A stretch of 64,000 bases of DNA from Cohnella silvisoli (GTDB lineage: Bacteria; Bacillota; Bacilli; Paenibacillales; Paenibacillaceae). The stretch is from positions 124,001 through 188,000 of the forward strand of contig NZ_JAIOAP010000014.1 of NCBI RefSeq assembly GCF_021190915.1, given 5' to 3'. Shown here piece after piece: positions 52,549-61,992 of the stretch. Position 1 is the stretch's first letter, and the number at the start of each line of letters is the position of its first letter. A model generated the notes under the pieces. It ran no database searches. It saw only the letters and a program-made list of their open reading frames with translations, and had not been told where the DNA came from. The position numbers and the translations under genes were made by a program.

Positions 52549-52551
52549 TGC

Positions 52552-52719
52552 TTAAACCACCAATACTTCCGCCTTGTTTCCGCACCATTCGCAATGCTCG
52601 GGCGGAGTCCAAGCCGAGAATGCCGTCGTTTCCAGACTAACCAAGTCCGGCGCATCCTCATATTCATCCACGAATTTATCGATCGCAAGCTCAACATGCT
52701 CACGGCATACGCAATACAT
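52552..52719 (-). CDS. yyzF: CxxH/CxxC small protein (YyzF family)
   Basis: 55 residues: MYCVCREHVELAIDKFVDEY, then an acidic middle and CEWCG near the end. It carries the CxxH (CREH) and CxxC (CEWC) pair that defines this family; it probably binds zinc. AGAAGGGA precedes the ATG. It follows htrA by 23 bp, the usual position at the end of the wal block in Bacillales. Confidence 0.88.
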   Translation of the reverse strand: MYCVCREHVELAIDKFVDEYEDAPDLVSLETTAFSAWTPPEHCEWCGNKAEVLVV

Positions 52720-52742
52720 AGATTAGTTCCCTTCTAACCCGC

Positions 52743-54065
52743 TTATTTCTGCTCTTCTTCCATTTTCTCCGCAAGCTGCACTTCTACCGTTTTTTTCTTC
52801 CCGTCGCGATAATACGTTACTTTCAACGATTCCCCGATTTTTTTGGAGTTATACAAATATTTGCGAAGGTCCATCGTGCTTCCGATCGGCTTGTCGTCCA
52901 ACTCTACGATAATATCGTTGAAGGCTAGCCCGGCATCTAATGAAGGACCGACTGCTTCAAGCACGATGAGTCCCTCCGTTACGCCATCGGGAATGACCGG
53001 TGTCGCTGTCTCGAAGCTTCCGTCCGCTGCATCGCCGCTATCCGCCGTATCTCCATCCTCGCCGTCGCTCGCTTGCGGATCGCTGCTTGCCTGCGGAGTA
53101 TCGAGATATAATCCCAAATCCATTGTGTAGACACCCATGTACGGCCTGATTACCTTACCCTTTTCCATCAAGGATTTCAGGATCGGCATGGCATTATCGA
53201 TCGGAATCGCGAATCCGATGCCCTCGACGCCCATATCGGCGACTTTCATGCTGTTAATGCCCACCAGCTTGCCGTTTAGATCCACCAATGCCCCGCCGCT
53301 GTTTCCTTGATTAATCGCGGCATCGATCTGGATCACTTCCTGCTCCCAATCATAAATTCCGTCTTGATTAAGCGATACCGGAATAACCCTCTTCTTGTTA
53401 GAGACAATCCCTTGCGTTAACGAATCCCCGAACCCGAGCGGATTGCCGATCGCGATAACCATCTCGCCGTCGCGCAGCTTCTCGGAATCGCCAATTTCTA
53501 CAACTGTATCTATCCCTTTATCGTCGACTTCCAACACAGCCAGATCGGTAACGATGTCTTTGCCGATAATCTTAGCTTCTTTTTTATCCCCGTTAACGAG
53601 TACGGCCTGAACCTCCGCAGCGTCCTGGATGACATGCGCATTCGTGATAATGTAGGCTTTGCCGTCTTTTTTCTCATAAATAACGCCGGAACCCAAGCTC
53701 GCATTGGCAGGTAATTCCCCATCCTCTAAGCTTTGATCGCCATCTTGCTGTTCAAGCGCTTGGTTCGTCAGATTAATGATGCTGACAACCCCTGGCCGAA
53801 CTTTCTCGGCAGCCGATATGATCCGCTCCGAGGTTTCGACTAGCGATTGACCGCTAGCCAATGCAGGCTTCGCTTCCGCCTGCGTCTCTCCACGACCGTT
53901 TAAGAGAACGAACAGAACCACGACGAGCAGCGAACTAATTACCGAAGATATAATGGCAACCCTCAACATAGACCCTTGGCGGAACCCGCGGGAATTTGAA
54001 CCTCTGTCTATGCGCGAGCGTTTATTCATCTTAGTGGAGTAGAAATCATCATCGAACAAGCTCAT
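52743..54065 (-). CDS. htrA: HtrA-like membrane-anchored serine protease
   Basis: 440 residues. A cytoplasmic N-terminus is followed by one membrane helix (about 36-57). The trypsin-like domain has His in TNAHVI, Asp in TDLAVLEV and Ser in GNSGGALV. The C-terminal PDZ domain (about 318-435) contains an inserted acidic Ser/Asp-rich segment (ASDGEDGDTADSGDAADG). It degrades misfolded proteins outside the membrane. It lies after walJ in the conserved order but has its own upstream gap with a small plus-strand gene between. Confidence 0.92.
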   Translation of the reverse strand: MSLFDDDFYSTKMNKRSRIDRGSNSRGFRQGSMLRVAIISSVISSLLVVVLFVLLNGRGETQAEAKPALASGQSLVETSERIISAAEKVRPGVVSIINLTNQALEQQDGDQSLEDGELPANASLGSGVIYEKKDGKAYIITNAHVIQDAAEVQAVLVNGDKKEAKIIGKDIVTDLAVLEVDDKGIDTVVEIGDSEKLRDGEMVIAIGNPLGFGDSLTQGIVSNKKRVIPVSLNQDGIYDWEQEVIQIDAAINQGNSGGALVDLNGKLVGINSMKVADMGVEGIGFAIPIDNAMPILKSLMEKGKVIRPYMGVYTMDLGLYLDTPQASSDPQASDGEDGDTADSGDAADGSFETATPVIPDGVTEGLIVLEAVGPSLDAGLAFNDIIVELDDKPIGSTMDLRKYLYNSKKIGESLKVTYYRDGKKKTVEVQLAEKMEEEQK

Positions 54066-54300
54066 GGTCCTGCACCATCCTTCTAGTAGGGGAAATTCCG
54101 GTCCCCTCTCCGCTGCGGCGTTCCTCTTAATCAGGCAATCTATTCTTAGGATTTCTACATATTCTATGTTTATACTTCAACTATGGATTAAATAATAGGA
54201 ATGTTTATTAAGGTTTTGACTAGAATAGTAATAGAATCAGAGAGGACAAGCAAGTGCTTTTCCCTCATAATCCACATGTAAAGAAAGGAAGGAACCGAAA

Positions 54301-54501
54301 ATGAAAGCAACCGCTTATGGATGGCATACCCTTGAGCTTGCTTCGCAAGTGTCGGACATGAAGCATGATCATTACCGACAGCTTCTCGCTTTAAGCACGA
54401 TGATCGAGCTGTTGGTGGAAAAAGGGATACTGACTACGGATGAAATCCGGGAAAAAGCAGCGCAGATGGAAACCGAGCTCGACCGGCAGCTGCTGCTGTA
54501 A
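54301..54501 (+). CDS. Small helical protein of unknown function
   Basis: 66 residues; AAAGGAAGGAACCGAAA precedes the ATG. No signal peptide; two predicted helices (HDHYRQLLALSTMIELLVEK, EIREKAAQMETELDRQLLL). It lies on the opposite strand between htrA and walJ. I do not recognise it. The clear ribosome binding site makes it a likely gene. Confidence 0.65.
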   Translation: MKATAYGWHTLELASQVSDMKHDHYRQLLALSTMIELLVEKGILTTDEIREKAAQMETELDRQLLL

Positions 54502-54537
54502 GTATTGTGTTACCCGTCTGGATTAGGAACTAGTCTG

Positions 54538-55347
54538 CTAGCTGCCTACCTTAACGTAGTCCCATGGGGTCGGACGGTCATGATAAGTATCGCACAGCGC
54601 GAATTCATGCTTCTGAAAGAAAAATCCATTGTCTTCTAATACTGTATTCACGGTAAGTTTGGCTAAATCCATCAGGTTATGCTCTTGGCTCAAATGTGCC
54701 AAATAAACTCTCTTGAGGCTTCCCGTCAGCAAGCTGCACAGCGCTTCACCTGCCGCTTCGTTGGAAAGATGGCCGGTATCGCCCAATATTCGCCGCTTGA
54801 TGTTCCATGGATATCGGCCCATCCTAAGCATGTTAACATCATGATTGGACTCTAGCACCATGACATCGGAATTTTGCAGCTGGCGCATAACTTTGTCGCT
54901 CACGTACCCCAAATCCGTTGCTAAGCTTAGCTTAGCTCCGTCTGCTTGAAAACAATAACCGACCGGTTCGATCGCATCGTGCGAAATCGCATACGACTCG
55001 ATCCGCAAATCCGCGATTTCCATCACGCCATCCGTCGGCAGTATTTTTCGCTGCTCATCCGGTATTTCGCCAATCGTCCGCAGCATGGCTCCCCATGTTT
55101 TCTCGTTGGCGTACACGGGAACCTGATGCTTGCGAGCGAAGGCCCCTAACCCTTTAATATGGTCGGAATGCTCGTGCGTAACGAGGATGGCATCCAGCTC
55201 CCGGCCGGAAACCTCCCGCTCCTTCATTAACTCTTCTATTTTTTTGCCGCTTAGGCCGACGTCAATAAGTACAGTAGCCGAATCCGTGGATACGACTGTT
55301 GCATTGCCGGTCGAACCGCTGGACAATACCGTGAAACGAAGTCCCAT
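54538..55347 (-). CDS. walJ: WalJ/YycJ metallo-beta-lactamase-fold exonuclease
   Basis: 269 residues from the ATG at 55347 (LRFTVLSSGSTGNATVVSTD), preceded by GGAGAGGAATAGGAACG. The metal motif HEHSDHIKG and further His/Asp (ATDLGYVS, LGDTGHLSNE, YLAHLSQEHN) fit the YycJ group. YycJ-type proteins are DNA exonucleases linked to mismatch repair and to wall/division coordination (established in relatives). Last gene of the wal operon. Confidence 0.93.
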   Translation of the reverse strand: MGLRFTVLSSGSTGNATVVSTDSATVLIDVGLSGKKIEELMKEREVSGRELDAILVTHEHSDHIKGLGAFARKHQVPVYANEKTWGAMLRTIGEIPDEQRKILPTDGVMEIADLRIESYAISHDAIEPVGYCFQADGAKLSLATDLGYVSDKVMRQLQNSDVMVLESNHDVNMLRMGRYPWNIKRRILGDTGHLSNEAAGEALCSLLTGSLKRVYLAHLSQEHNLMDLAKLTVNTVLEDNGFFFQKHEFALCDTYHDRPTPWDYVKVGS

Positions 55348-55408
55348 GATCGTTCCTATTCCTCTCCCGAACGACGTGCCCCGTTCCATCGGCGCTAACC
55401 TCGTTCGC

Positions 55409-56173
55409 CTATGGTTTAACGAGCGCGTTGCTTTTCTCTGTCGTAACTTCAGCGCTTATCGCATTCACATAGTACACTTCTTCGCCATTTTCCAGCAAAA
55501 CCCTCCAAGTCGGTGACGAAACTTGCGTTTGCACGTCGTCGAATATTTCCCCATGATACCCAAGCCGAATTTCCTTGATGACGGAACCTGCCGGTAAATT
55601 TCTCTCGATGACTTTAGCTAACGCTTTGGCAGCGGTTAATACCTGCTGTTCCTTGGCACCGCCCGAAGGCTTAATCTCGATGATATCCTGCGAGTAAGCT
55701 CTTATTTTCTGTTCGCTATAGAATAGCTCCAAGTGAATGTCGAACATGGGCAACCCGCCCTCCATCCGATTGAGGATGAAAGTATAATCGCTGCTTCCGG
55801 GCTGATCGAGCTTATAGCTTCCAAGATCAGGAATAGTGCCTCCCAATGCTTTCGCAAACTCATCTTCGAAATAGACGATGCGAGTCTCGGGCGGCGGGGT
55901 AATCGGCGTTCTCTCATCGATGCCCTCTCCCGCCCGTTGCTTGAAGGTATACGTCAACTCCCGCATATCCGGCGTTTCCGTCGGAATCTTGGCGTTGGGA
56001 TCTACCTGGATATTCTTTTCGCGCATAACCTGAAGCGTTTCGGGAGGCAGCGATGTCCAATCGACCGCCGTATTTAATCGCTCTCGCCATTCGAGCCATA
56101 GCTGGGAGCCTAGAATCACGTTAAGCGCGAGAAAAGACAGTATCAATACGCTCTTCGCCCGTCTCCAGTCCAT
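55409..56173 (-). CDS. walI: WalI/YycI, regulator of WalK
   Basis: 254 residues with one N-terminal membrane helix (SVLILSFLALNVILGSQLWL) and a large extracellular YycI domain (GSSDYTFILNRMEGGLPMFD, GYHGEIFDDVQTQ). It acts with WalH outside the membrane to restrain the kinase WalK (established in B. subtilis). It follows walH by 42 bp. Confidence 0.93.
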   Translation of the reverse strand: MDWRRAKSVLILSFLALNVILGSQLWLEWRERLNTAVDWTSLPPETLQVMREKNIQVDPNAKIPTETPDMRELTYTFKQRAGEGIDERTPITPPPETRIVYFEDEFAKALGGTIPDLGSYKLDQPGSSDYTFILNRMEGGLPMFDIHLELFYSEQKIRAYSQDIIEIKPSGGAKEQQVLTAAKALAKVIERNLPAGSVIKEIRLGYHGEIFDDVQTQVSSPTWRVLLENGEEVYYVNAISAEVTTEKSNALVKP

Positions 56174-56215
56174 TCCGCTCCCACCTCCCTCATTGCATTC
56201 CCGGTTTATTTAAAG

Positions 56216-57526
56216 TCATTTTATCGCTACGGGTCCTGATTCCGAGAGGATGACAACCTCCCCGGTCACTAACCGGGCTGCCCAAACCGGGCTCAGGATT
56301 ACCGTTTCTTTATCCAATAACGGCTTGAAGGCGGGGAATATCGCTTCGATATTCCTTCCGCTAGCATCCATGTTGTTGATTAATTTCCTGAGTTGATCGC
56401 CCCCAGGCAGCTGCCTGCTGTGCTTGTTGGTCACATCGCTGCCGAGTACGAGCAAAGAGCGATTGTAAGAAGATACGACCCCTTGCTGCAAAGTAAGCTG
56501 CATATAGCCGAAATTCATCGAACTTCCGGACACGATAGGCACATCCCGATAATACTGCTGGAACCGGATCGCGCTGCCCGTCTCCGACTCGATTTCCTTG
56601 ACGAGCTGGTGCTTCCCGTTCCAGCCGCCATGCTGGTTCACGAAGCTGACCGCGGCCATTACGTTATCGATCATGTCGTTCTCGGCATTGGTCGGTGCCA
56701 CAGGGTCGGTGTAGGACAGCCATACGCCATCCTGCTCCACCTTTAATCCCCTTTTGCCATCCGTATAGAACTGCGGACCGGTTTTACTATTCTGAATCGT
56801 CCTCGTTATCCCCGGGTCGAAGAACAGGTTATCCTGCATTTGATCCGTCGTATACCGGTTAAACGCAACTTGCATCTCCAGCAGCCGAGTTATCGGCTTC
56901 TCCGGAATATATAGTTTGCCATCCTCGGTCGTATAGGGATCCCAGTACTGACCGAAGCCCACATAACCTTCAACGTCCCCGATGGTCAGGTCCGCGCGAA
57001 GAGATTCATAGACGTTACGGCCGTCCGCGCTGAAGAAAAACGTCCGCACTTCATCGCGGCCTTTGCTAGCGTAGATCCAGATGCGGTCGATGGAGTCTCT
57101 GGAAAACAGGAAATCATCAATCTTGAATATGCGCTGCAACAGCCCGAAAGGCACCGCACGCCCGAAGCGCAGCTCGACCCCTTGATCCTCGCGCCTAATT
57201 TGATCCCAATTGACCGAATTAATGGAGCTCTGCGTCAATCCTTTGAATTCACGGCTTTGCAGCTTCTCGAAAATCAATTTGTAATAAGGCAGCGTGCTCG
57301 GGTAAAATACCGTATGCTTGTCATTGCCCAGATGAAGCACAAGCTGCTCGGGGAAAATGAGCTTCTCCACCTTCTCCTCCGTGCCGAGCGGCTCCGTCTT
57401 CACGTAATCCAGCTCCGTCTTCACCTTCGCCTCCATGTAAGGCATGCTATAGGCGAGAAAATAGCTTTGGACGAGGCTGACTACTACGAGCAGGAACAGC
57501 AGAACCGATTTCCCTTTCTCGATCAT
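56216..57526 (-). CDS. walH: WalH/YycH, regulator of WalK
   Basis: 436 residues; N-terminal helix VLLFLLVVVSLVQSYFLAYS followed by the extracellular YycH domain (FPEQLVLHLGNDKHTVFYPS, LEMQVAFNRYTTDQMQDNLF, FVNQHGGWNGKHQLVKEIES). Overlaps walK by 4 bp (ATGA), so translation is coupled. Forms a complex with WalI and WalK. Confidence 0.93.
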   Translation of the reverse strand: MIEKGKSVLLFLLVVVSLVQSYFLAYSMPYMEAKVKTELDYVKTEPLGTEEKVEKLIFPEQLVLHLGNDKHTVFYPSTLPYYKLIFEKLQSREFKGLTQSSINSVNWDQIRREDQGVELRFGRAVPFGLLQRIFKIDDFLFSRDSIDRIWIYASKGRDEVRTFFFSADGRNVYESLRADLTIGDVEGYVGFGQYWDPYTTEDGKLYIPEKPITRLLEMQVAFNRYTTDQMQDNLFFDPGITRTIQNSKTGPQFYTDGKRGLKVEQDGVWLSYTDPVAPTNAENDMIDNVMAAVSFVNQHGGWNGKHQLVKEIESETGSAIRFQQYYRDVPIVSGSSMNFGYMQLTLQQGVVSSYNRSLLVLGSDVTNKHSRQLPGGDQLRKLINNMDASGRNIEAIFPAFKPLLDKETVILSPVWAARLVTGEVVILSESGPVAIK

Positions 57527-59355
57527 GCGGTCTCACTTCCTTCCGGCACGATCGGCAGCAGCACCGTAACGACGGTGCCTACTCCCGCTTCCGATTCTAT
57601 CGCGATAGAACCGCCGTGCGCCCGAACAATTTCCCGGGCAATGGATAAGCCGAGCCCGGTGCCGCCCATATTGCGCGAGCGAGCCTTATCTACTCTGTAG
57701 AACCGTTCGAATATACGGTTCAAATCCTTCTTCGGAATACCGATACCGGTATCTTTGATAGCGATCGCCAGTTGTCCAGCTTCATTGCTCTTGGCGGATA
57801 TATCGATGGTACCGCCATCAAGCGTATATTTAATGGCGTTGGACACGAGATTGTCCAATACCTGATCGATTCCGTCCCGATCGAGCCATGCGGTCTTCTG
57901 CTTCTTCTCCACTTTAACCGATACCGTAATCGCCTTCTGACGCAGTTGGAAAGAAAACCGATCCACAACTTCCTCCAACATCTCCGTCAAGTCGGTCTTC
58001 TGGCGGCGCAGCTGGTTGCGGCGGGAATCGAAACGGGACAAGTGGAGCAGATCGGTGACGAGCCTGATCATCCGTTCCGTCTCGCTGCGAATAACTCCTA
58101 CGAACCGGTCGGCGAGAGGAGGTTCTTCGAGTGCCCCGTCATCCAGTGCCTCGGCATAACTCTTGATCGTAGTCAGCGGAGTTCTTAACTCATGCGATAC
58201 GTTCGCTACGAACTCCCTGCGGGATTGCTCAAGCTTCTCCATCTCCGTAACGTCCTGCAGTACCGCAATCGCTCCGGCAACCCCCTTATCCCGCCGACGA
58301 ATCGGCGTGAGCGTAACCCGGAACACCAATTCCTCTTCGTGCTCGTCCAATTCCCGATTCAGCAACAAGGAAGACTCTTTGCCTTCCAGCGTCTCGGCAA
58401 TCGGTTCTTTCTCGATTCCCAGCGCTTCGGACAGCGTAGTCCCATCCTTGAGCTCCAAGATGCCTAACATGCCTCTTGCTCTCCGGTTGGTCACGATAAC
58501 TTTGCCTAACTCATCGGTCGCCAGCACTCCGTCGCTCATATTGGAGAGAATCGAAGCCAGTTTTTCCTTCTCCTCTTCGTTAATCGACAGCGCATCGCTA
58601 AGACGGTCGGTCATATCGTTGAAAGCGACGCTAAGCTGACCGATCTCGTCCTTGCCGAACACCGGAACCCGCTCGTCGAATCGACCTTCCGCCACCGCGG
58701 TCGCTTGACGCGTCAGCGCTTTGATCGGAGAAGTAATCGTACCTGCGAGCAGGACCCCCAGAACAGCGGTAAGCCCAAGCGCGATTAAGGTTGCCGAGAC
58801 GAATATTCGGTTAATGCCTTCCATTGTTTTGTACAGCTCTTTCATGGAAGCCACAATATAAATAGCGCCAATGATTTTACTGTTGCTTATGACAGGCTTA
58901 GCGATAACTTTTTTCCGGTTGTTGTCTTCATCAATGATTTCTTCTTCGTTGTCCCGGACACCCTGCAGCGCCCGGCCAACTAACAAGGACGTGTTCTTGC
59001 GTCCAATGTAGGATTGCAGGGACGGATTTGACGTGGCCAGCACCTTGCCCCCTGCATCGAGCACTTGAATTTCCGCGCCGCTAAGCGAAAAGTTATTAAC
59101 GAGAGCGCTCAGCATTGCGCTCGTCGCCGCTTGCGCAGTCTCATCCTTGTTATCCGCAGAAAGATTTAGCGAAGACAAGAAGGTAGTCAGCAAGTTCGCT
59201 TGGTTATTCAAATTGCTGGTGAAGGAGTTCGTCAAAGAATTTTTCATCGTGCTGATGAAGTACACGCCGATCAATTGCACCGCGATGAGGATGAGCAGCA
59301 GCACCATAAGAATAAGCTTGATCTGAATGCTGCGGAACATGCGAACACCTCTCAT
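57523..59355 (-). CDS. walK: WalK sensor histidine kinase
   Basis: 610 residues. Helix 1 (about 9-30), extracellular PAS-like domain (about 31-178), helix 2 (about 180-202), HAMP, PAS (about 260-365), then HisKA with the phospho-His in SHELRTPLTTIKSY (about 388). The ATPase domain has NLVSNAIKYT, DTGIGI and GGTGLGLS. The ATG at 59355 overlaps the walR stop and gives the N-terminus M-x-x-V-x-x-FRSIQ seen in relatives; ATG 59340 is the alternative. Controls autolysins and wall metabolism. Confidence 0.96.
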   Translation of the reverse strand: MRGVRMFRSIQIKLILMVLLLILIAVQLIGVYFISTMKNSLTNSFTSNLNNQANLLTTFLSSLNLSADNKDETAQAATSAMLSALVNNFSLSGAEIQVLDAGGKVLATSNPSLQSYIGRKNTSLLVGRALQGVRDNEEEIIDEDNNRKKVIAKPVISNSKIIGAIYIVASMKELYKTMEGINRIFVSATLIALGLTAVLGVLLAGTITSPIKALTRQATAVAEGRFDERVPVFGKDEIGQLSVAFNDMTDRLSDALSINEEEKEKLASILSNMSDGVLATDELGKVIVTNRRARGMLGILELKDGTTLSEALGIEKEPIAETLEGKESSLLLNRELDEHEEELVFRVTLTPIRRRDKGVAGAIAVLQDVTEMEKLEQSRREFVANVSHELRTPLTTIKSYAEALDDGALEEPPLADRFVGVIRSETERMIRLVTDLLHLSRFDSRRNQLRRQKTDLTEMLEEVVDRFSFQLRQKAITVSVKVEKKQKTAWLDRDGIDQVLDNLVSNAIKYTLDGGTIDISAKSNEAGQLAIAIKDTGIGIPKKDLNRIFERFYRVDKARSRNMGGTGLGLSIAREIVRAHGGSIAIESEAGVGTVVTVLLPIVPEGSETA

Positions 59356-60092
59356 CCGTAATGACCGCCCGTCATTTTCGGATTGCGTACCAAATAACCG
59401 AGTCCCCTTCTTGTCATAATGATCTCCGGACGGCTCGGATCGTCCTCAAGCTTCTCCCGAAGCCTGCGAATCGTAACGTCCACAGTACGCACATCTCCGA
59501 AATACTCGAACCCCCACACCGCCTGAAGAAGATGCTCGCGGGTCATCACTTTCCCGCTATTCTTAGCTAAGTAATGGACCAACTCGAATTCCCGATGGGT
59601 GAGATCGAGCGGTTGGTTGTTCTTATAGACGACATACATATCCGTATCGATAAAAAGATTAAACAACTTCAAGCCTTGTCTCTCGGCTTCCGGCTGAACA
59701 TCCTCATCCGTGCGCGATGTCTCGACCTTACGTTGGCGGCGTAAATGCGCCTTTACGCGTGCAAGCAACTCGCGCGTACCGAAAGGCTTCGTCACGTAAT
59801 CGTCCGCGCCAAGCTCAAGGCCCAGCACCTTGTCGATTTCGTTATCTTTGGCCGTCAGCATAATAATAGGCGTAGACAGACGCGTCCGCACTTCCCGGCA
59901 TACGTCCATCCCATCCTTAATCGGAAGCATGAGATCGAGCAGGATCAGATCCGGCTCCTCCTCGAAAGCAAGCCGAACCGCCGCCTCCCCATCGAAAGCG
60001 CAGACGACCTCGTAGCCTTCTTTTTCCAAGTTGAATTTCAAAATATCCGCAATCGGCCGTTCATCGTCCACGACCAGAATTTTACCTAACAT
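59352..60092 (-). CDS. walR: WalR response regulator
   Basis: 246 residues. Receiver domain with Asp around 53 (DLILLDLMLPIKDGMD) and Lys in DYVTKPF, then an OmpR-type winged helix (LTHREFELVHYLAKNSGKVM, WGFEYFGDVRTVDVTIRRLR). It is the essential regulator of cell-wall hydrolase genes in Bacillales. It is the first gene of the walRKHIJ operon; GGAAGGCGGTGACGTC precedes its ATG. Confidence 0.97.
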   Translation of the reverse strand: MLGKILVVDDERPIADILKFNLEKEGYEVVCAFDGEAAVRLAFEEEPDLILLDLMLPIKDGMDVCREVRTRLSTPIIMLTAKDNEIDKVLGLELGADDYVTKPFGTRELLARVKAHLRRQRKVETSRTDEDVQPEAERQGLKLFNLFIDTDMYVVYKNNQPLDLTHREFELVHYLAKNSGKVMTREHLLQAVWGFEYFGDVRTVDVTIRRLREKLEDDPSRPEIIMTRRGLGYLVRNPKMTGGHYG

Positions 60093-60190
60093 GACGTCAC
60101 CGCCTTCCGCTTCTCGGAAGCTATTCTAATGTTATCTTACCATAATGCAGGCAAGACCCCAATGGCGTTTCGTGGCAGTTTACGTACGAC

Positions 60191-60238
60191 AAAACAAAAG
60201 ACTTCCCCGGGTCCGATTGGGATCGCCGAGAAAGTCTT
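60191..60238 (-). terminator. Terminator of the M23 peptidase gene
   Basis: A 13-bp stem (60198-60210 with 60226-60238, two G-U pairs), followed on the minus strand by TTGTTTTGT. Confidence 0.75.
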
Positions 60239-60246
60239 GAATTGTG

Positions 60247-61815
60247 TTACAGGTAGCTCGTAGGATTCTTAATTTTGCCGTTCAGATGTACCTCAAAATG
60301 AAGATGAGTGCCTGTAGAATGTCCGGTACTGCCCATAATTCCGATGACATCGCCTTTTTCGACGATCTGGCCTTTCTTGACTTTGACGCTTTTCATATGG
60401 CCGTACACGGTCTTGAATCCGTTATTGTGATCGATAATGACTGCATTGCCTAATCCCCCGGATTTGTATCCGGCATATTCGATGACGCCTTCATCGGCAG
60501 CCATGATGCTGCTCTTGCCGATAATATCGATGCCTTTGTGCATTCTGCCCCATCTAGCACCCATATAGCTTGTAATTCGAGCCCCGATAACAGGCCAGGA
60601 AAACTTGCCGGAACCTTCGCCGCGTATGACCTTGGTCCCTTTAAGAATCAGTGTAGGGATTGGGGCGTTCAATACTTTCTTTTCAATTTGCTCCTCTTCA
60701 ATAAGCGATCCATTCCGCTTAGTCAAACGGTATGTAACCTGCTGCTTACCTGCCGTTCCTTCACGAAGTACCTTGGACTGGCCTACCTTCATCGAGTCGC
60801 TCTTCTTGTATACGATCGGCGGGTCAATGTCTTCAATCTCCGTTACTTGCTCCTCCGAATTTACGTTCAAGATCGGAGGCTCGGATTCGGAAAGATCCAA
60901 CACGTCGCCTATTTGAAGATTATCATTCTTGATCCAAGCATTGTTCTCGTAAATAAGATCCTCGGTAATATCCAGCTTAGCGGCAATACAACCAATACAA
61001 TCGCCTTTCTTAACCGTATACTTCCGCGGGATGGGTTGTCCTTCGGTCAGCTTGCGGTACAATTCCTCGGGGTCTGACAGCTTCGGGGAATCCATATCTT
61101 CGGTGACCATCTTAACCTGCTCTACGAAAGTAACTGACGTTACGGTACGTTGCGGCTTGGCCTCTGCTGCCGTTGCTGACGCTCCTGCCTTGAAAGACAA
61201 GGACTTTACTTCCGAGCCTGCTTTCTTAACTGCGCTGCTTGCGGGAACGTACTTATTCTTCACCCGCTGCAAAATCGCATTTGCCGTCTTCTCGTCGCGA
61301 ACGACGCCTACTTCTTTCCCGTCAATGACCAGCTTCACGCCGATTGGATGAGTTTGAAGCATGTTTTCCAGACGATTAAGCGTGGCTTCGTCATCCGTCG
61401 ACTTTTTGTAAGCCCTTTCAGGCTCATAGGTGACCTGACCTTCATTAAGCACAAGACGTACGGGAGTGTCAGCTTTCTCTAGCTCCGATGCTTTAGCCGC
61501 CAATAACTGCTCGACTTTCTGCTCGCTGCTGATCTCTCCGACAGGTTTACCCTCAAGGAAAACGCTATAGTACTCTACGTTATGGGCTTGAACATATTTG
61601 TGCCCGCCGATTCCGATCGCGACTAGTACGGCAATGCCGCATGCGGTTACGATAAGCGGTTGGCGATAATGGCGGAATAAATTGCTGTTTATAGGCTGCG
61701 ACGATTGGGTAATAAGGGTCATACCTTTCAATCTCTTGGACCGAACATGCCGGAACTTTTGCCGTGAGGCATCCCATAATTTCCGGATTCGATCCATTCC
61801 CCTGAAATCGGTCAT
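60247..61815 (-). CDS. Membrane-anchored M23 peptidase with LysM and G5 domains
   Basis: 522 residues. Membrane helix at about 55-75, beta/alpha region, LysM-like domain (about 265-310) in which two cysteines occur (KKGDCIGCIAAKL). A G5 domain follows (about 330-400), then the LytM/M23 domain (about 415-522; MHKGIDI, THLHFEVHLNG). The zinc ligands are present. It is a cell-wall endopeptidase anchored by its N-terminus. It lies between purA and walR; WalR-type control is plausible but no box was seen. AAAGGAG precedes the ATG by 6 nt. Confidence 0.88.
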   Translation of the reverse strand: MTDFRGMDRIRKLWDASRQKFRHVRSKRLKGMTLITQSSQPINSNLFRHYRQPLIVTACGIAVLVAIGIGGHKYVQAHNVEYYSVFLEGKPVGEISSEQKVEQLLAAKASELEKADTPVRLVLNEGQVTYEPERAYKKSTDDEATLNRLENMLQTHPIGVKLVIDGKEVGVVRDEKTANAILQRVKNKYVPASSAVKKAGSEVKSLSFKAGASATAAEAKPQRTVTSVTFVEQVKMVTEDMDSPKLSDPEELYRKLTEGQPIPRKYTVKKGDCIGCIAAKLDITEDLIYENNAWIKNDNLQIGDVLDLSESEPPILNVNSEEQVTEIEDIDPPIVYKKSDSMKVGQSKVLREGTAGKQQVTYRLTKRNGSLIEEEQIEKKVLNAPIPTLILKGTKVIRGEGSGKFSWPVIGARITSYMGARWGRMHKGIDIIGKSSIMAADEGVIEYAGYKSGGLGNAVIIDHNNGFKTVYGHMKSVKVKKGQIVEKGDVIGIMGSTGHSTGTHLHFEVHLNGKIKNPTSYL

Positions 61816-61878
61816 GATCTTCTCCTTTTCGCTTGCATTCGATATTCTTTTCCCGGTTATGGCAAAAGCTTGTTTATA

Positions 61879-61908
61879 ACTTTAGCATAAGTCCGACGAA
61901 CCTATCAA
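61879..61908 (-). promoter_or_regulatory. Promoter of the M23 peptidase gene
   Basis: Minus strand TTGATA (61903-61908), 18-bp spacer, and an extended -10 TGC-TAAAGT (61879-61884). Confidence 0.5.
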
Positions 61909-61944
61909 CCGTCTGAGCGGATTAGAATTATGAAAAATGGAAAC

Positions 61945-61975
61945 AACCACCGATTTACATCTCGGCGGTTGCTCT
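61945..61975. terminator. Terminator after the small membrane protein gene
   Basis: Stem AACCACCGA (61945-61953) with TCGGCGGTT (61962-61970), one G-U pair; plus-strand copy is followed by CTCTTTTT. It ends 22 bp from the stop of the minus-strand gene. Confidence 0.65.
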
Positions 61976-61992
61976 TTTTACATGCGATTTAT

